DNA of 64,000 nucleotides from Procambarus clarkii (GCF_040958095.1 NC_091193.1:21040510-21104509), one strand, 5' to 3'. Counted from the stretch's first letter, positions 11,237 to 22,985 are shown. Made by a program: numbers and translations. Notes: generated by a model not told the origin, from the letters alone.

Positions 11237-11656
11237 AAATAAGGTGATGGAGTGATGTACTACAGTATTACATGCAGTATTAGAAAAGAATGTATACAGT
11301 CCCCAAAATTTGGAAAAGCATGTATGTATGCAACTTATATTATTGGTGTTTTGAGCTGTCAGTTTGTCCCTTATGTTTTATACTGCAAGGTTCAGTAGCA
11401 TCCAAAGAGATTCTCAAATGCTATCAGTATATGTAATCATGATTTCACACACCTTGCACACAGCATATTATACATAAAGACATTTGTTATTTTCAACAGG
11501 TTAGATTTTTGTTAAAGAGTAATGATATAGCACATCTATTCTTGGGGTCCTGTTTTAACCCAACTCACTAGGCAAGGTTAGCCAGGTCTTTTAATTGTGG
11601 TAATGTACACAGAAATTAGTGACCAGTAGTACAACACAAAACACAGTTCACAGAAC

Positions 11657-11907
11657 CCTGTGGGATAGTAGTAACACACTCGTCTCTCACTTCCTGAGCG
11701 ATTTGGCCTGGGTTCGTATCCTGGCCAGGGAGGATTGACTAGGCATCAATCCTTATCTGTACGCCTCTGATCACCCAGCAGTGAACCTGGTTGTTAAACG
11801 ATTTGGCGGGTCGTATTCCAGTGAAAATTAGGATCAAAGACCTGCCCAAAATGCTATGGGTGTTGGTGGCTTTACAAGAATGTAAGAACTCTTTGCATAA
11901 AAAAAAA
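11657..11907 (+). mobile_element. tRNA-derived SINE, family A
   Basis: A B-box-like GGTTCGTATCC at about 11712 follows a degraded tRNA-like 5' part. The body contains CGATTTGGCGGGTCGTATTC and ends in an A run at 11899-11907. It is homologous to the minus-strand copies at 12640, 15384 and 15703. Confidence 0.65.
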
Positions 11908-11984
11908 GTTACCATCATAATCAAACATTTTCATTACAACCAAGCGCTTTTGGGCTATTTTTATTTATTATTTTTTGCCAGATG

Positions 11985-12065
11985 CAAGTTTACCTCATTG
12001 AATATGCACCCCATACCTATCCTGGAGTGATAATGCAACCCATACACCTATTCTGTGAGCACCAA
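11985..12065 (+). repeat. Fragment of the 'GCACCCCATACC' dispersed repeat
   Basis: It contains TGCACCCCATACCTATCCTG and a second diverged unit. The same core is at 24765-24830, 29785-30175 (amplified) and 59640-59695. Confidence 0.5.
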
Positions 12066-12184
12066 TGGAAACTGTTAGAGGTATATAAAAGGTCAAATCG
12101 ATAGGTTATTTTATGAAGGTATTGCATCTTTAATTAAAATAAATACAATAGAAACCATTTTCAGGAATAATGTGGTAACTTTGA

Positions 12185-12445
12185 CAAGCCACCAACTTAC
12201 TGTCTGTTGCACCTGCTAGAGATGGTGGCCCTTGGCTGTATCTATCAAAATACCGCAGCAGTGAAGTTTAGAACAACAATTCACTCATCAACTCCTGCTG
12301 GCATCACTTGCTGAAGCACTGTGCATATTAGTGGCTTTTAGACACTATGAACTAGCTCTATCTAGAAATCCAACATTCTGTTTGTAACTCATTTTGAATG
12401 TATGTACTTTTACCTGATAAACATTTTTTATTATTATTATTATAA
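12185..12445 (+). mobile_element. LINE/SINE 3' end with ATT-repeat tail
   Basis: It starts with TTGACAAGCCACCAACTTAC, as at the end of the LINE fragment at about 20255. It ends with TACCTGATAAACATTTTTTA and TTATTATTATT. A second copy of the last part is at 15235-15378. Confidence 0.5.
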
Positions 12446-12639
12446 CCTTCACACCACCACTAATAGTAATCATTTAGTATTACAAATCACAGGTTATTCA
12501 TAATCAGCTAAACTAAGCTAACCACAGCAGTAAATAAGCTATTGACGTACATGTTAAACTTAACAAGCTCATCAAGCTAGTTACCTTTGTAACCGTCTCC
12601 ACTACTACACACATCATGGGTATATGGTGTATAAAATAT

Positions 12640-12891
12640 ACTTTTTTTTATATATATACAATTCTTGTAAAGCTGCTAGAATGCATAGCGTTTCAGGCTG
12701 GCCCTTGATCCTAATATTCCCCGGAATACGACCAGCCAAATCGTTTAATAACCAGGTAAACTGCTGCACCGGTGAACAGTGGCTACACTTGAGGACCAGC
12801 ACCCGATCAATCCTCCCCAGCCAGGATACGAACCCAGGCCAAAGCACTCGCGAAGTACAGAGCACGTCTTACCACTGTGCCACGGGGACCG
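12640..12891 (-). mobile_element. tRNA-derived SINE, family A
   Basis: Read on the minus strand it begins GGTCCCCGTGGCACAGTGGT (A-box region), has GGGTTCGTATCCTGGC (B box) and ends in a T-run on the plus strand. It is a nearly full-length copy. Confidence 0.75.
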
Positions 12892-13216
12892 CTTTACGAC
12901 GAGTATGGGGTGCATAACACCCACACAACTAGTACAGGGTGTACAAGACCCCTAACAGGTTGGTTGAATGATTGATTGATGAAAATTAAGCCAACACAAG
13001 AGGTGGTACACGGGCATGAGTAGCCCGTAGGTGGTAGATGTTGATGAGTGAATATGTTGTTTGGTGGTGTAACACCTTGAAGTGTGTGTCTGGACCCCAG
13101 TCCCTACCCTCGCAGCACTGACGGGCATGCAGCACATAATACCACAACCACAGGATGGGTAAGAGGGTGGTAAACACCCTGTTAAGAGGAATAAGGTAAA
13201 CCCACACACACTGTAC

Positions 13217-13319
13217 CCTGGGCACGGAGACGAGCCTGGCGGAGTGTGTCCTGCAGGTGGACCCGAGCTGTGACCACGGCCGCCACCGTCACCTGCTGTG
13301 GTGATGAGCCCTCGCTCAT
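13217..13319 (-). CDS. Candidate leader exon with short open frame (unrecognised)
   Basis: In a GC-rich island (about 13200-13420), the minus strand has ATG at 13317-13319 followed by 34 codons beginning MSEGSSPQQVTVAAVV and continuing TARVHLQDTLRQARLRAQ. Then comes a possible but weak donor (CAGG|gtacag). If spliced to the acceptor above 7382, the frame ends after eight more codons at TAG 7357-7359, making a 42-residue product whose stop is 55 bases upstream of the IMMP2L ATG. It could equally be an untranslated leader exon of IMMP2L/ITFG2, the first exon of another gene, or chance. I do not recognise the peptide. Confidence 0.3.
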
Positions 13320-14211
13320 CTTCCCTCCTGCACCACACACCTGCACCACACACCGCCCTACAACACTGCCTCAGGCCGGGACAACACCAGCCACCAGGGA
13401 CGCCACACAGACACACTAATCTTATGTCACTCTGATGCCAGAGTTCGGGTTGCTAGAAGTCACAAGCTGAAAAAATAAAAATCACGAATTAGATTATAAA
13501 GCTAGAGAAAATATTTTTGTTAATGATTGATTGCATTTTCAGATTACACAGGTCAGCTTTTAACAGTAGCCGAAAATAAGTATTTAACTAGCGAAACATA
13601 CATAGCATAACTTTTCATTTGGGCTACAAGTAGCCCAATTGGGCTATAAGTAGCCCAATCTGGCTATTACAGACACTATTACAGATAATTATATACAGGC
13701 TTGTGTCCCTTGCTGTTCTCGTCTTCTAAGGCAACAATATAACCAAAATGAGACGATAGAATTTGCTAACAAGTTAATACGAGTAATAATATATAATAAT
13801 AATGGCTGATCAGTCACATGCCTGAAGCTCTCCACACGCCACAAACCTCCAGCCAACCGGGCACTGGTCGAATCGTATATAACCGATTATATAATATAAT
13901 TATATTATATAATAGTGTATAACCCTCGTATATTTTCGAGGGTGTCGGTTCAGTACACAAAATTCCAGTTCGTTCACAAACAGGTTTGTATTCAGGAACC
14001 TTTTCATATCCACGAGGTGTAGACAAAAGCGCAAATAAAACTACATATATGCGCTGGAGTGTGTTCGCTTCGGTTCTCGTCTTCCAAGATAAAAAAATGC
14101 CCAATAGAAATTTGAGAATAAGTTAAAATTGTGAATAATAAGATTGCACATGAGTATTATATTATAATACAAGATATGCGAGGCGATTTATCCTTATACA
14201 ATTGAACGAAT

Positions 14212-15162
14212 TAAGGGGACATATCAATGTAAAATTAAAAGTGGTTCAATTTGCTTATAAATTTTTTTATGAAATGGTTATAGAAAGGGCTGCAGCTGGT
14301 CCAAGTTTCATCATCACATCCTAAACAGAAAAGGAGAAAAAAATAAACAACGAATTATGCAACGAATTTTCAAATAGTTTCAGGGAACACATGTGTCAAC
14401 TAAAATAATTTCTATAACACTCGGATATTAAATTAAGCACATAATAAAGGATTCTAGTGATCAGTTTTATCAAAAAAGTGTTTAGTGCAATAATATAATT
14501 TTTCAAAGTTACCCTTCTAAAAAAATATGCAATATATGATATTTATAAATTTTTATAAAATCAACAAATAGACTTTGGACTAAAATGTCTACTAGATTCT
14601 GTAGAAGCACAAACGCTACATATAAGGTGTAATTTGCATGTAAATTAATTAATAAATGAAAGCTCTGAAGTAATTTGAAGGTGTAAATTACTTTCCAGAG
14701 TAAAATAAAGATCCAAGTTCGGCCACCTGTAGCTGAGCTTGACTTCGACAGATTTCGTTCATAATTGGCACCCTTGCAGATAGGCATCCATTGAGCAAGG
14801 TGTGCAAGTTTCATGCAAATCCCTTGATAACAAACGAGAAAAAAATTTTGGCCCAAAAAAAAAGAAAAAAAAAATTAAATATAAATATATTGCACATACA
14901 TATTACAATTATTACAAGAGTTTGTGCTTCTACAGCACATAGTAGACATTTTAGTTGACACATGTGTTTCCTGAGATTATTTGAGAATGTTGAACATTCG
15001 TTGCATAATACATTGTGTATTTTTTTTCTCCTTTTCTGTTTAGGGTGTGATGGTGAACTTGGACCAGTTGCAGCCCTTTCTATAACCATTTCATAAAAAA
15101 AATTATGAGCAAATTGAACAACTTTTAATTTATAACGATTTAGAATGATATGCCCCCTTAAA
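14212..15162. mobile_element. TTAA-flanked fold-back (long terminal inverted repeat) element
   Basis: The left end TTAAGGGGACATATCA and the right end TGATATGCCCCCTTAA are inverted copies, both bounded by TTAA. The inverted arms extend about 200 bases (for example GGTTATAGAAAGGGCTGCAG on the left against CTGCAGCCCTTTCTATAACC read inverted from the right), with shorter matches further in. No transposase is visible, so it is non-autonomous. TTAA targets suggest a piggyBac-type mobiliser, by inference. Confidence 0.7.
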
Positions 15163-15234
15163 TAAGTTTGTCTTAAAATCTTTCATATTGCAAAATCATA
15201 TCAAAATATCTTCACTAAAATCATTGTATATAGA

Positions 15235-15378
15235 TGCCCAAAACGCTGTGCGTATTAGTGGCTTCAGGCATAGTATGTACTAGCTTTATCTACAAGTCCA
15301 ATATTCTGCTTTTAACTTTTTGAATGTATTTACCTTTACCTGAATAAACATTATTATTATTATTATTATTGTTATTAT
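15235..15378 (+). mobile_element. Retroelement 3' tail with ATT microsatellite
   Basis: It contains TATTAGTGGCTTCAGGCATA and TTACCTGAATAAACATTATT followed by ATT repeats. It is homologous to 12310-12440. Confidence 0.5.
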
Positions 15379-15383
15379 ATACA

Positions 15384-15660
15384 TTTTTTTTTTTAGATAT
15401 ATACAAGAGTTGTTACATTTTTGTACAGCCACTAGTACGCGTAGCGTTTCGGGCAAGTCCTTAATCCTATGGTCCCTGGAATACGATCCCCTGCCGCGAA
15501 GAATCGTTTTTTCATCCAAGTACACATTTTACTGTTGCGTTAAACAGAGGCTACAGTTAAGGAATTGCGCCCAGTAAATCCTCCCCGGCCAGGATACGAA
15601 CCCATGACATAGCGCTAGCGGAACGCCAGGCGAGTGTCTTACCACTACACCACGGAGACC
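15384..15660 (-). mobile_element. tRNA-derived SINE, family A (copy 1 of a close pair)
   Basis: It has a T-run on the left (its 3' tail), GTAGCGTTTCGGGCAAGTCC in the body and the tRNA-like head at the right (CCACTACACCACGGAGACC). It is nearly identical to the copy at 15703-15980. Confidence 0.75.
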
Positions 15661-15702
15661 AATATCGTGTTAATACATACATAGACACACATCACAAACA
15701 AT

Positions 15703-15980
15703 ATTTTTTTTTTTTTTTTTTTTTTTTTGAGATATATACAAGAGTTGTTACATTCTTGTACAGCCACTAGTACGCGTAGCGTTTCGGGCAGGTCCCTGGA
15801 ATACGATCCCCTGCCGCGAAGAATCGTTTTTTCATCCAAGTACACATTTTATTGTTGCGTTAAACAGAGGCTACAGTTAAGGAATTGCGCCCAGTAAATC
15901 CTCCCCGGCCAGGATACGAACCCATGACATAGCGCTCGCGGAACGCCAGGCGAGTGTCTTACCACTACACCACGGAGACT
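15703..15980 (-). mobile_element. tRNA-derived SINE, family A (copy 2)
   Basis: It is the same element as 15384-15660, with a 28-base T-run tail and a short internal deletion after GGCAGGTCC. The identity of the two copies suggests recent duplication. Confidence 0.75.
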
Positions 15981-16369
15981 GCTAACATATTACCAAACAT
16001 TCTGAGAGATAAACATATACATTTCTCTTTAACACAAGTAGTATGGTATCAGACGTACACACAAATACTTTTATGACCTAGGTATACTATCTGCAGTGTG
16101 GGTGCATGGAGTAGAGGGAGCGACGGGGACACCATCTGTGGGTGCGGGCACGTCTCATTATTAATATCTATCAGCGAGGGTTTCGTCTCTTATTACAGAA
16201 CGAATAGACTCAAGATTATGCAAACAATACAACTGGAATAATCCATTGGATTATTGCATGTTTGCAACTAGACCGTAGTTGTACACTTCACTAATTTTTT
16301 GCCGCCAGAGGTGAATAGTTCATTAAGCATTCCCTATTCAACCAAGGAGTGGTAGTTTATTGTGCACCC

Positions 16370-19300
16370 CGAGGCCCGACCAGTTGTATAACCGCAAGCA
16401 TAGCAAGTATACATCTCATCTAACCCCCACCAAGCTAAACAAACAGCCCCAAAGCCCAACCAAACTTCGTTCCCAACTCTACCAAACAAACCCTTCTTTA
16501 GCTCTACCCAACAACTGACCCCCCCCCCTTGCCCTTAACAACTAACTTTGGAGCCAAAGCAAACACTTGAGCCCTATACAAAAAAAGAAACCTGGAACTC
16601 TTGCAAAAATACAACAATGAAACCTTTGAAAATGCACATGCACTCAGCCATAGCAAAGAAACAACCATGATGATCTAGCAAAGAAACAACCATGATGATC
16701 TAGCAAAGAAACAACCATGATGATCTAGCAAAGAAACAACCATGATGATCTAGCAAAGAAACAACCATGATGATCTAGCAAAGAAACAACCATGATGATC
16801 TAGCAAAGAAACATGAGGCAAAGACACACAACCCCTGGAGCACAACCATGCACGAACCGAAGCCCGACTATGCACAACCGGAAGCTAAGTGACACCCCCG
16901 GAGCCCGACCAGTTAAGCAACCGGAGCCCGACCAGTTATGTAACCGGAGCCCGACCAGTTATTTAACCGGAGCCCGACCAGTTGTGTAACGGAAGCCCGA
17001 TCAGTCGTGTAACCGGACCCAGACCAGTTGTGTAACCACAAGCCTAGCTAGTATACATCTCATCTAACCCCCACAAAGCTAAACAAACAGCCCCAGAGCC
17101 CAACCAAACTCCATTCCCAGCTCTACCAAACAAACCCTTCTTTAGCTTTTCCTAACAACTGCCCCCCCCCTTTGCCTCTAACAACTAACTTTGGAGCCAA
17201 AGCAAACAAACAATTGAGCCCTATACAAAAAAGAAAGCTGGAACTCTTGCAAAAATACAACAATGAAACCCTTGAAAATACACATGCACTCAGCCATAAG
17301 AAAAACAACCATGATGATCTAGCAAAGAAACAATCATGATGATCTAGCAAAGAAACAACCATGATGATCTAGCAAAGGAACAACCATGATGATCTAGCAA
17401 ATAAACAACCATGATCTAGCAAAGAAACATGAGGCAAAGACACAACCCCTGGAGCACAACCATGCACGAACCGAAGCCCGACTATGCACAACCGGAAGCT
17501 AAGTGACACCCCCGGAGCCCGACCAGTTAAGCAACCGGAGCCCGACCAGTTATGTAACCGGAGCCCGACCAGTTATTTAACCGGAGCCCGACCAGTTGTG
17601 TAACGGAAGCCTGATCAGTTGTGTAACCGGACCCCGACCAGTTGTGTAACCGCAAGCCTAGCTAGTATACATCTCATCTAACCCCCACCAAGCTAAACAA
17701 ACAGCCCCAAAGCCCAACCAAACTCCATTCCCAGCTCTACCAAACAAACCCTTCTTTAGCTTTTCCTAACAACTCCCCCCCCCCCTTTGCCTTTAACAAC
17801 TAACTTTGGAGCCAAAGCAAACAAACAATTGAGCCCTATACAAAAAAGAAACCTGGAACTCTTGCAAAAATACAACAATGAAACCCTTGAAAATACACAT
17901 GCACTCAGCCATAACAAAGAAACAACCATGATGATCTAGCAAAGAAACAACCATGATGATCTAGCAAAGAAACAACCATGATGATCTAGCAAAGAAACAA
18001 CCATGATGATCTAGCAAAGAAACAACCATGATGATCTAGCAAAGAAACAACCATGATGATCTAGCAAAGAAACAACCATGATGATCTAGCAAAGAAACAA
18101 CCATGATGATCTAGCAAAGAAACAACCATGATGATCTAGCAAAGAAACAACCATGATGATCTAGCAAAGAAACAACCATGATGATCTAGCAAAGAAACAA
18201 CCATGATGATCTAGCAAAGAAACAACCATGATCTAGCAAAGAAACAACCATGATGATCTAGCAAAGAAACAACCATGATGATCTAGCAAAGAAACAACCA
18301 TGATGATCTAGCAAAGAAACAACCATGATGATCTAGCAAAGAAACAACCATGATGATCTAGCAAAGAAACAACCATGATGATCTAGCAAAGAAACAACCA
18401 TGATGATCTAGCAAAGAAACATGAGGCAAAGACACACAACCCCTGGAGCACAACCATGCACGAACCGAAGCCCGACTATGCACAACCGGAAGCTAAGTGA
18501 CACCCCCGGAGCCCGACCAGTTAAGCAACCGGAGCCCGACCAGTTATGTAACCGGAGCCCGACCAGTTATTTAACCGGAGCCCGACCAGTTGTGTAACGG
18601 AAGCCTGATCAGTTGTGTAACCGGACCCCGACCAGTTGTGTAACCCCAAGCCTAGCTAGTATACATCTCATCTAACCCCCACCAAGCTAAACAAACAGCC
18701 CCAGAGCCCAACCAAACTCCATTCCCAGCTCTACCAAACAAACCCTTCTTTAGCTTTTCCTAACAACTGCCCCCCCCCCCTTTGCCTTTAACAACTAACT
18801 TTGAAGCCAAAGCAAACAAACAATTGAGCCCTATACAAAAAAGAAACCTGGAACTCTTGCAAAAATACAACAATGAAACCCTTGAAAATACACATGCACT
18901 CAGCCATAACAAAGAAACAACCATGATGATCTAGCAAAGAAACAACCATGATGATCTAGCAAAGAAACAACCATGATGATCTAGCAAAGAAACAACCATG
19001 ATGATCTAGCAAAGAAACAACCATGATGATCTAGCAAAGAAACAACCATGATGATCTAGCAAAGAAACAACCATGATGATCTAGCAAAGAAACAACCATG
19101 ATGATCTAGCAAAGAAACAACCATGATGATCTAGCAAAGAAACAACCATGATGATCTAGCAAAGAAACAACCATGATGATCTAGGAAAGAAACAACCATG
19201 ATGATCTAGCAAAGAAACAACCATGATGATCTAGCAAAGAAACAACCATGATGATCTAGCAAAGAAACAACCATGATGATCTAGCAAAGAAACAACCATG

Positions 19301-19735
19301 ATGATCTAGCAAAGAAACAACCATGATGATCTAGCAAAGAAACAACCATGATGATCTAGTAAAGAAACAACCATGATGATCTAGCAAAGAAACAACCATG
19401 ATGATCTAGCAAAGAAACAACAATGATGATCTAGCAAAGAAACAACCATGATGATCTAGCAAAGAAACATGAGGCAAAGACACACAACCCCTGGAGCACA
19501 ACCATGCACGAACCGAAGCCCGACTATGCACAACCCGAAGCTAAGTGACACCCCCGGAGCCAGACTAGTTAAGTAACCGGAGCCCGACTATGCACAACCC
19601 GAAACCCAAGTGACACCCCCGGAGTTATGTAACTGAAGCCCCACCAGTCGTGTAAACGGAGCCAAACCAGTTGTGTAACCGGAGGCAAACCAGTTGTGTA
19701 ACCGGAGCCAAACCAGTTGTGTAACCGGAGTACCT
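16370..19735. repeat. Higher-order satellite with nested 25-bp tandem repeat
   Basis: Four long units begin with AGTATACATCTCATCTAACC at about 16406, 17050, 17664 and 18658. Each unit contains a unique-like segment (AACAGCCCC...TTGCAAAAATACAACAATG), a run of the 25-mer AAAGAAACAACCATGATGAT+CTAGC, then a run of about 22-base units with GGAGCCCGACCAGTTATGTA. The 25-mer count differs strongly: about 6, 5, 20 and 22 copies. This explains the unit lengths of 644, 614, 994 and more than 1000 bases. Confidence 0.92.
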
Positions 19736-19737
19736 TT

Positions 19738-20300
19738 ACCTTCAAGGAAAAGAAAGTAGACCTTCAATTGTACAAGTTTCTGGTGCGCCTCCACATGAAT
19801 TATTGCATCCAGGCATGGAGACCTGCCTGACCATGGAAATCTTCAGAAAGACACAGCTGCTCTGGAACCATGTCTTACCAGAGCAATGGAGCTATGTCTT
19901 ACGACAAAAATCATAGAGCTTAGTCATCTCTCGTATCAGGAACGGTTGAGGGCCACAGGGCTAACAACACCACAAACCAGGCATGACAGGGCGGACTTCA
20001 TAGAAACCTTTAAAATACTGAACAATTTGGAGGATGTCGATCAGGACAATGTCTTCAAAAGGTCAGATGTTACACGAACAAGGAGCAACGGGTTCAAACT
20101 CAACAAGCCAGAATGCTGGACAGGAAACAGGAGATGCTTTTTCACCCATAGAGTTGTAAACCCGTGGAACCGCCTTCCCGCCGTAGCCGTAAACGCCAAA
20201 ACTCTGCTGAGTTTTAAAATACAGCTGGAAAAAATCAAAGCAAATGGGGGGGGGACCTTTGACAAGCCGCCGGCTTACTGTCCTCATCGAGGCCACTAGT
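19738..20300 (+). pseudogene. LINE reverse transcriptase C-terminal fragment
   Basis: The frame from 19886 encodes LSYQERLRATGLTTPQ, RADFIETFKILNNLEDVD, TRTRSNGFKL and FFTHRVVNPWNRLPA. This is the conserved tail of LINE polyproteins (compare YEERLEALNMPKLEDRRKRG in the LINE at 39.8-42.5 kb). The upstream part is frameshifted. It is a 5'-truncated, inactive copy. Confidence 0.75.
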
Positions 20301-21370
20301 GTTAGTGGTAAATTCAGTTCCTGGAAGGGTGTCTCCGCTCCTTCCCGTTGAGAAGTTGTTCATCTGTTGCAGTGTTCACAGGACTGTCGCTTGTCACTAA
20401 ACTTAGTTTTTAAGCCATGAACTTTATGAAATAATATTACCATATACGCGAGAATAATTCTGAATACGCAGTCCGTAGGCGAGCCTGGCCTGAGGACAGG
20501 CAACTGTAAATGCTTCACCCTCCACATCCTCAAGTGCAAATAATTGCCAACAGAACCTAAATACTAAGCCTACTATACGCCTAATTAAACATAAAATATA
20601 AAATTAATTTATACACGATAAAAACTATTTTTAATACACCGTAAATGAAAGTCGATAATAAATGCGTCTTGGGCGGGTGGAGGGGGGGGGGGGGGTCGAC
20701 CGCCGCGTTAACGAGCCTAGCCTGACGACGTGGTGGTTTAAATTAACACTCTGGGGAAGTGTATTCTACATAATATCCTATCCATATAATATTGGCAAAT
20801 CATGATCCTCAAAATCTTCCACAATATCCGAGAGAGGGACGGACTATTTAGCGTTAGTGGAATACAAACATTTGAACACTACAGAACCCGGATGAAAAAA
20901 ACAAACAATACGGAAACAAATGAACCTCGGAGCCATTACAAAAACTCAATGTTATAATAGCGAACAAATGTATAATGCATTAAGCATTGTAGGTGGAGGT
21001 AGACTATATATTCATGCGTACCTCCCAACTATTCAGACAGCAAAAAAAAAAAAAAAAAAAAAAATTGATCAGCCTTACCTACACGGGAGCAACGATGCTC
21101 ACGCCGCCGCTGCTGCCTGACAACTGGCGGCGCCATGGCCGCAAGCGACAAACCGACACAGAGACTCCCTGCCTAAAACTATTTGAACGCCATATTGAAA
21201 TTCCTAGTTTATACCGCCAGGAATGTGTAAATTAATATTTATATGCATTATACTTCTTTCTAAAGTAATTTATAGATCTGAATATCATATATTGTCTAAC
21301 AAACGAATTATTTAAGTTAATATTTTAATTATGCCAGATACAAGTCTCATCGCACACAAGGGCCAAACAA
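20300..21370. other. Non-coding stretch
   Basis: It contains a G run near 20685, a 20-base A run at about 21043, and no recognisable gene. Confidence 0.5.
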
Positions 21371-21371
21371 C

Positions 21372-21488
21372 CTATTCTCTGTCGGGTGAGCAGTTAAGGA
21401 TTGGCGCCCGGTCAATCCTTCCTGGCCGGCAGGTCAAAGCGCTGGCGAAGAGCCGGGCGCGTGCTTTACCACTGCGCCACGGAGACTG
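21372..21488 (-). mobile_element. Partial tRNA-derived SINE, family A
   Basis: It has the tRNA-like head only: GGATTGGCGCCCGGTCAATC in the body and TTTACCACTGCGCCACGGAG at the 5' end of the element (minus orientation). Confidence 0.6.
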
Positions 21489-21530
21489 TTCCGTGGCGTA
21501 GTGGAATTTTGAATTTTGAAACCTGATTAA

Positions 21531-21605
21531 CCTAGCTCAACCCAACCTAACGTAACCCAAATCAAACCAATCTAATCCAACGCAGCTCAATGCAGCCTAA
21601 CCTGG
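21531..21605. repeat. Decayed 5-bp periodic tract resembling (CCTAA)n
   Basis: Seven successive 10-base blocks all end in AA and carry A or G at the mid position (cctagctcaa, cccaacctaa, cgtaacccaa, and so on). Splitting into 5-mers gives mutated versions of CCTAA, the complement of the arthropod telomere repeat TTAGG. Confidence 0.5.
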
Positions 21606-21818
21606 CCTCAGGCCTACCCACTCCCAGGTATATTCCAGAGGTAATTTGTAAACAGGTTAAAAAGACATTGGTGAAAGGAGACAAGCGTTTTAATTGCTAC
21701 AAAATCTAGTTACATATTTCAAAGTTGACTAGAACTATATCTTAACAACAAACTTAAACTATACAAATAGAGCTTGTATATAACCTTTACAAATAGAGCT
21801 TGAATATAACCTATACAA

Positions 21819-21825
21819 ATATATA

Positions 21826-21896
<71 letters not shown>
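21819..21896. repeat. (AT)n microsatellite
   Basis: An almost uninterrupted TA dinucleotide run of about 75 bases. Confidence 0.97.
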
Positions 21897-21897
<1 letters not shown>

Positions 21898-21899
<2 letters not shown>

Positions 21900-22300
21900 T
21901 CAAGCTTGAATAGTCACCAAGCCAACATGCATCAGAAAACTCTTGACCCCTGAGAGATTCGAACCCTCATGCCTCGTGGCGTGTCTATAGCACTATAGCC
22001 ACTCGATCAACAGACTGTACAAAAGTATTAGAAAGTTGTTCAACCCTAAACTCTAATACCCGACATCTCTCGTGACCATTTTGGGTATAGATATATCATC
22101 AAATCACTTCATCATGCTGGGGCCGCATGAGCAACATTTGTGCGTCAAGCTTAAATGGTCCCCAAGTCAACATGCTGGGGACTATTTGTACAGTATATTG
22201 GCAGAGTGGTTATAGTACTGGACACACCATGGGGCATGGAGGCCATGGCAGACCGAGTTTGAATTCTCAGCGGTCAAGAGTTTTCTGATATATGTGGTGG
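21898..22300. mobile_element. Inverted pair of tRNA-derived SINEs, family B
   Basis: The first copy (about 21898-22020) is on the minus strand, with B box complement AGATTCGAACCC and the tail ATCAGAAAACTCTTGACCCC. The second (about 22185-22300) is on the plus strand, with CAGAGTGGTTATAGTACTGG and GGTCAAGAGTTTTCTGATAT. Each unit is preceded by GTCAAGCTT.AATGGTC-like sequence. Confidence 0.6.
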
Positions 22301-22887
22301 TTATCATAACATAATGACCTTAGGTTGTATCAATAAGTTCTATATAAATATAACATAACAAGATCTTTATGCAATTGTAGTCATGAACATCCTGGTAAGA
22401 TCTTTAAGTGACTATAACTATGAAACCTCATATAGTGAGTTCCTGTGAAATATTCAAGAACATTTCTTTGAACGTAACAATAATAATTCGTAAAACATCC
22501 TTTCGAAAACTAGCTAGACATTGCCTATGAAAAATCCTATAGTATCGCGTATCGACTATGAAGTAATCTTAATTCATTCATTACGATATAAATTCTAAGC
22601 TGACGAGCAAATAAAGAGATAGCGACTGTGAGCCAGAGCACACAACAGTTTGGACTACTGCTGTTGTTAAGAGAGATAACTAAGATGACCTCTACTCACG
22701 TGATTACCAACGACTTGCAAGATAAGATAGCTACTTGATATAATAAATATATATTGGCCTCAAGATCACTATTATGCTAGCTGTAATATGTAAAATACCT
22801 CTAGAAGTTGTGATAACCAAACTACACATCAGAAAATGTTTGATGTAATTTAGCAATCAAGTCATTATAATTTATCATTATCATGAT

Positions 22888-22985
22888 AATGGTCCAGGAC
22901 GGACCGAAATGTCGTCGTTTCTTCATTTTCTGATGTGTTGTTTGGTCATTACATCTTCAGCCCCGTTATTGTGACTCATCGTGTG
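22888..22985 (+). mobile_element. Single arm of the palindromic repeat family
   Basis: It contains GGTCCAGGACGGACCGAAAT, CTGATGTGTTGTTTGGTCA and CCCCGTTATTGTGACTCATC, matching one arm of 11046-11236. Confidence 0.6.

Noticed and set aside
12952-13416. 154-residue Cys-rich protein on the minus strand
   Set aside because: The frame runs through a GC-rich region without a plausible homologue. A different frame (ATG 13319) gives a more gene-like first exon, which is reported with low confidence.
16650-19470. CRISPR-like array (25-bp repeats)
   Set aside because: Copies are directly adjacent with no spacers, and the genome is clearly eukaryotic.
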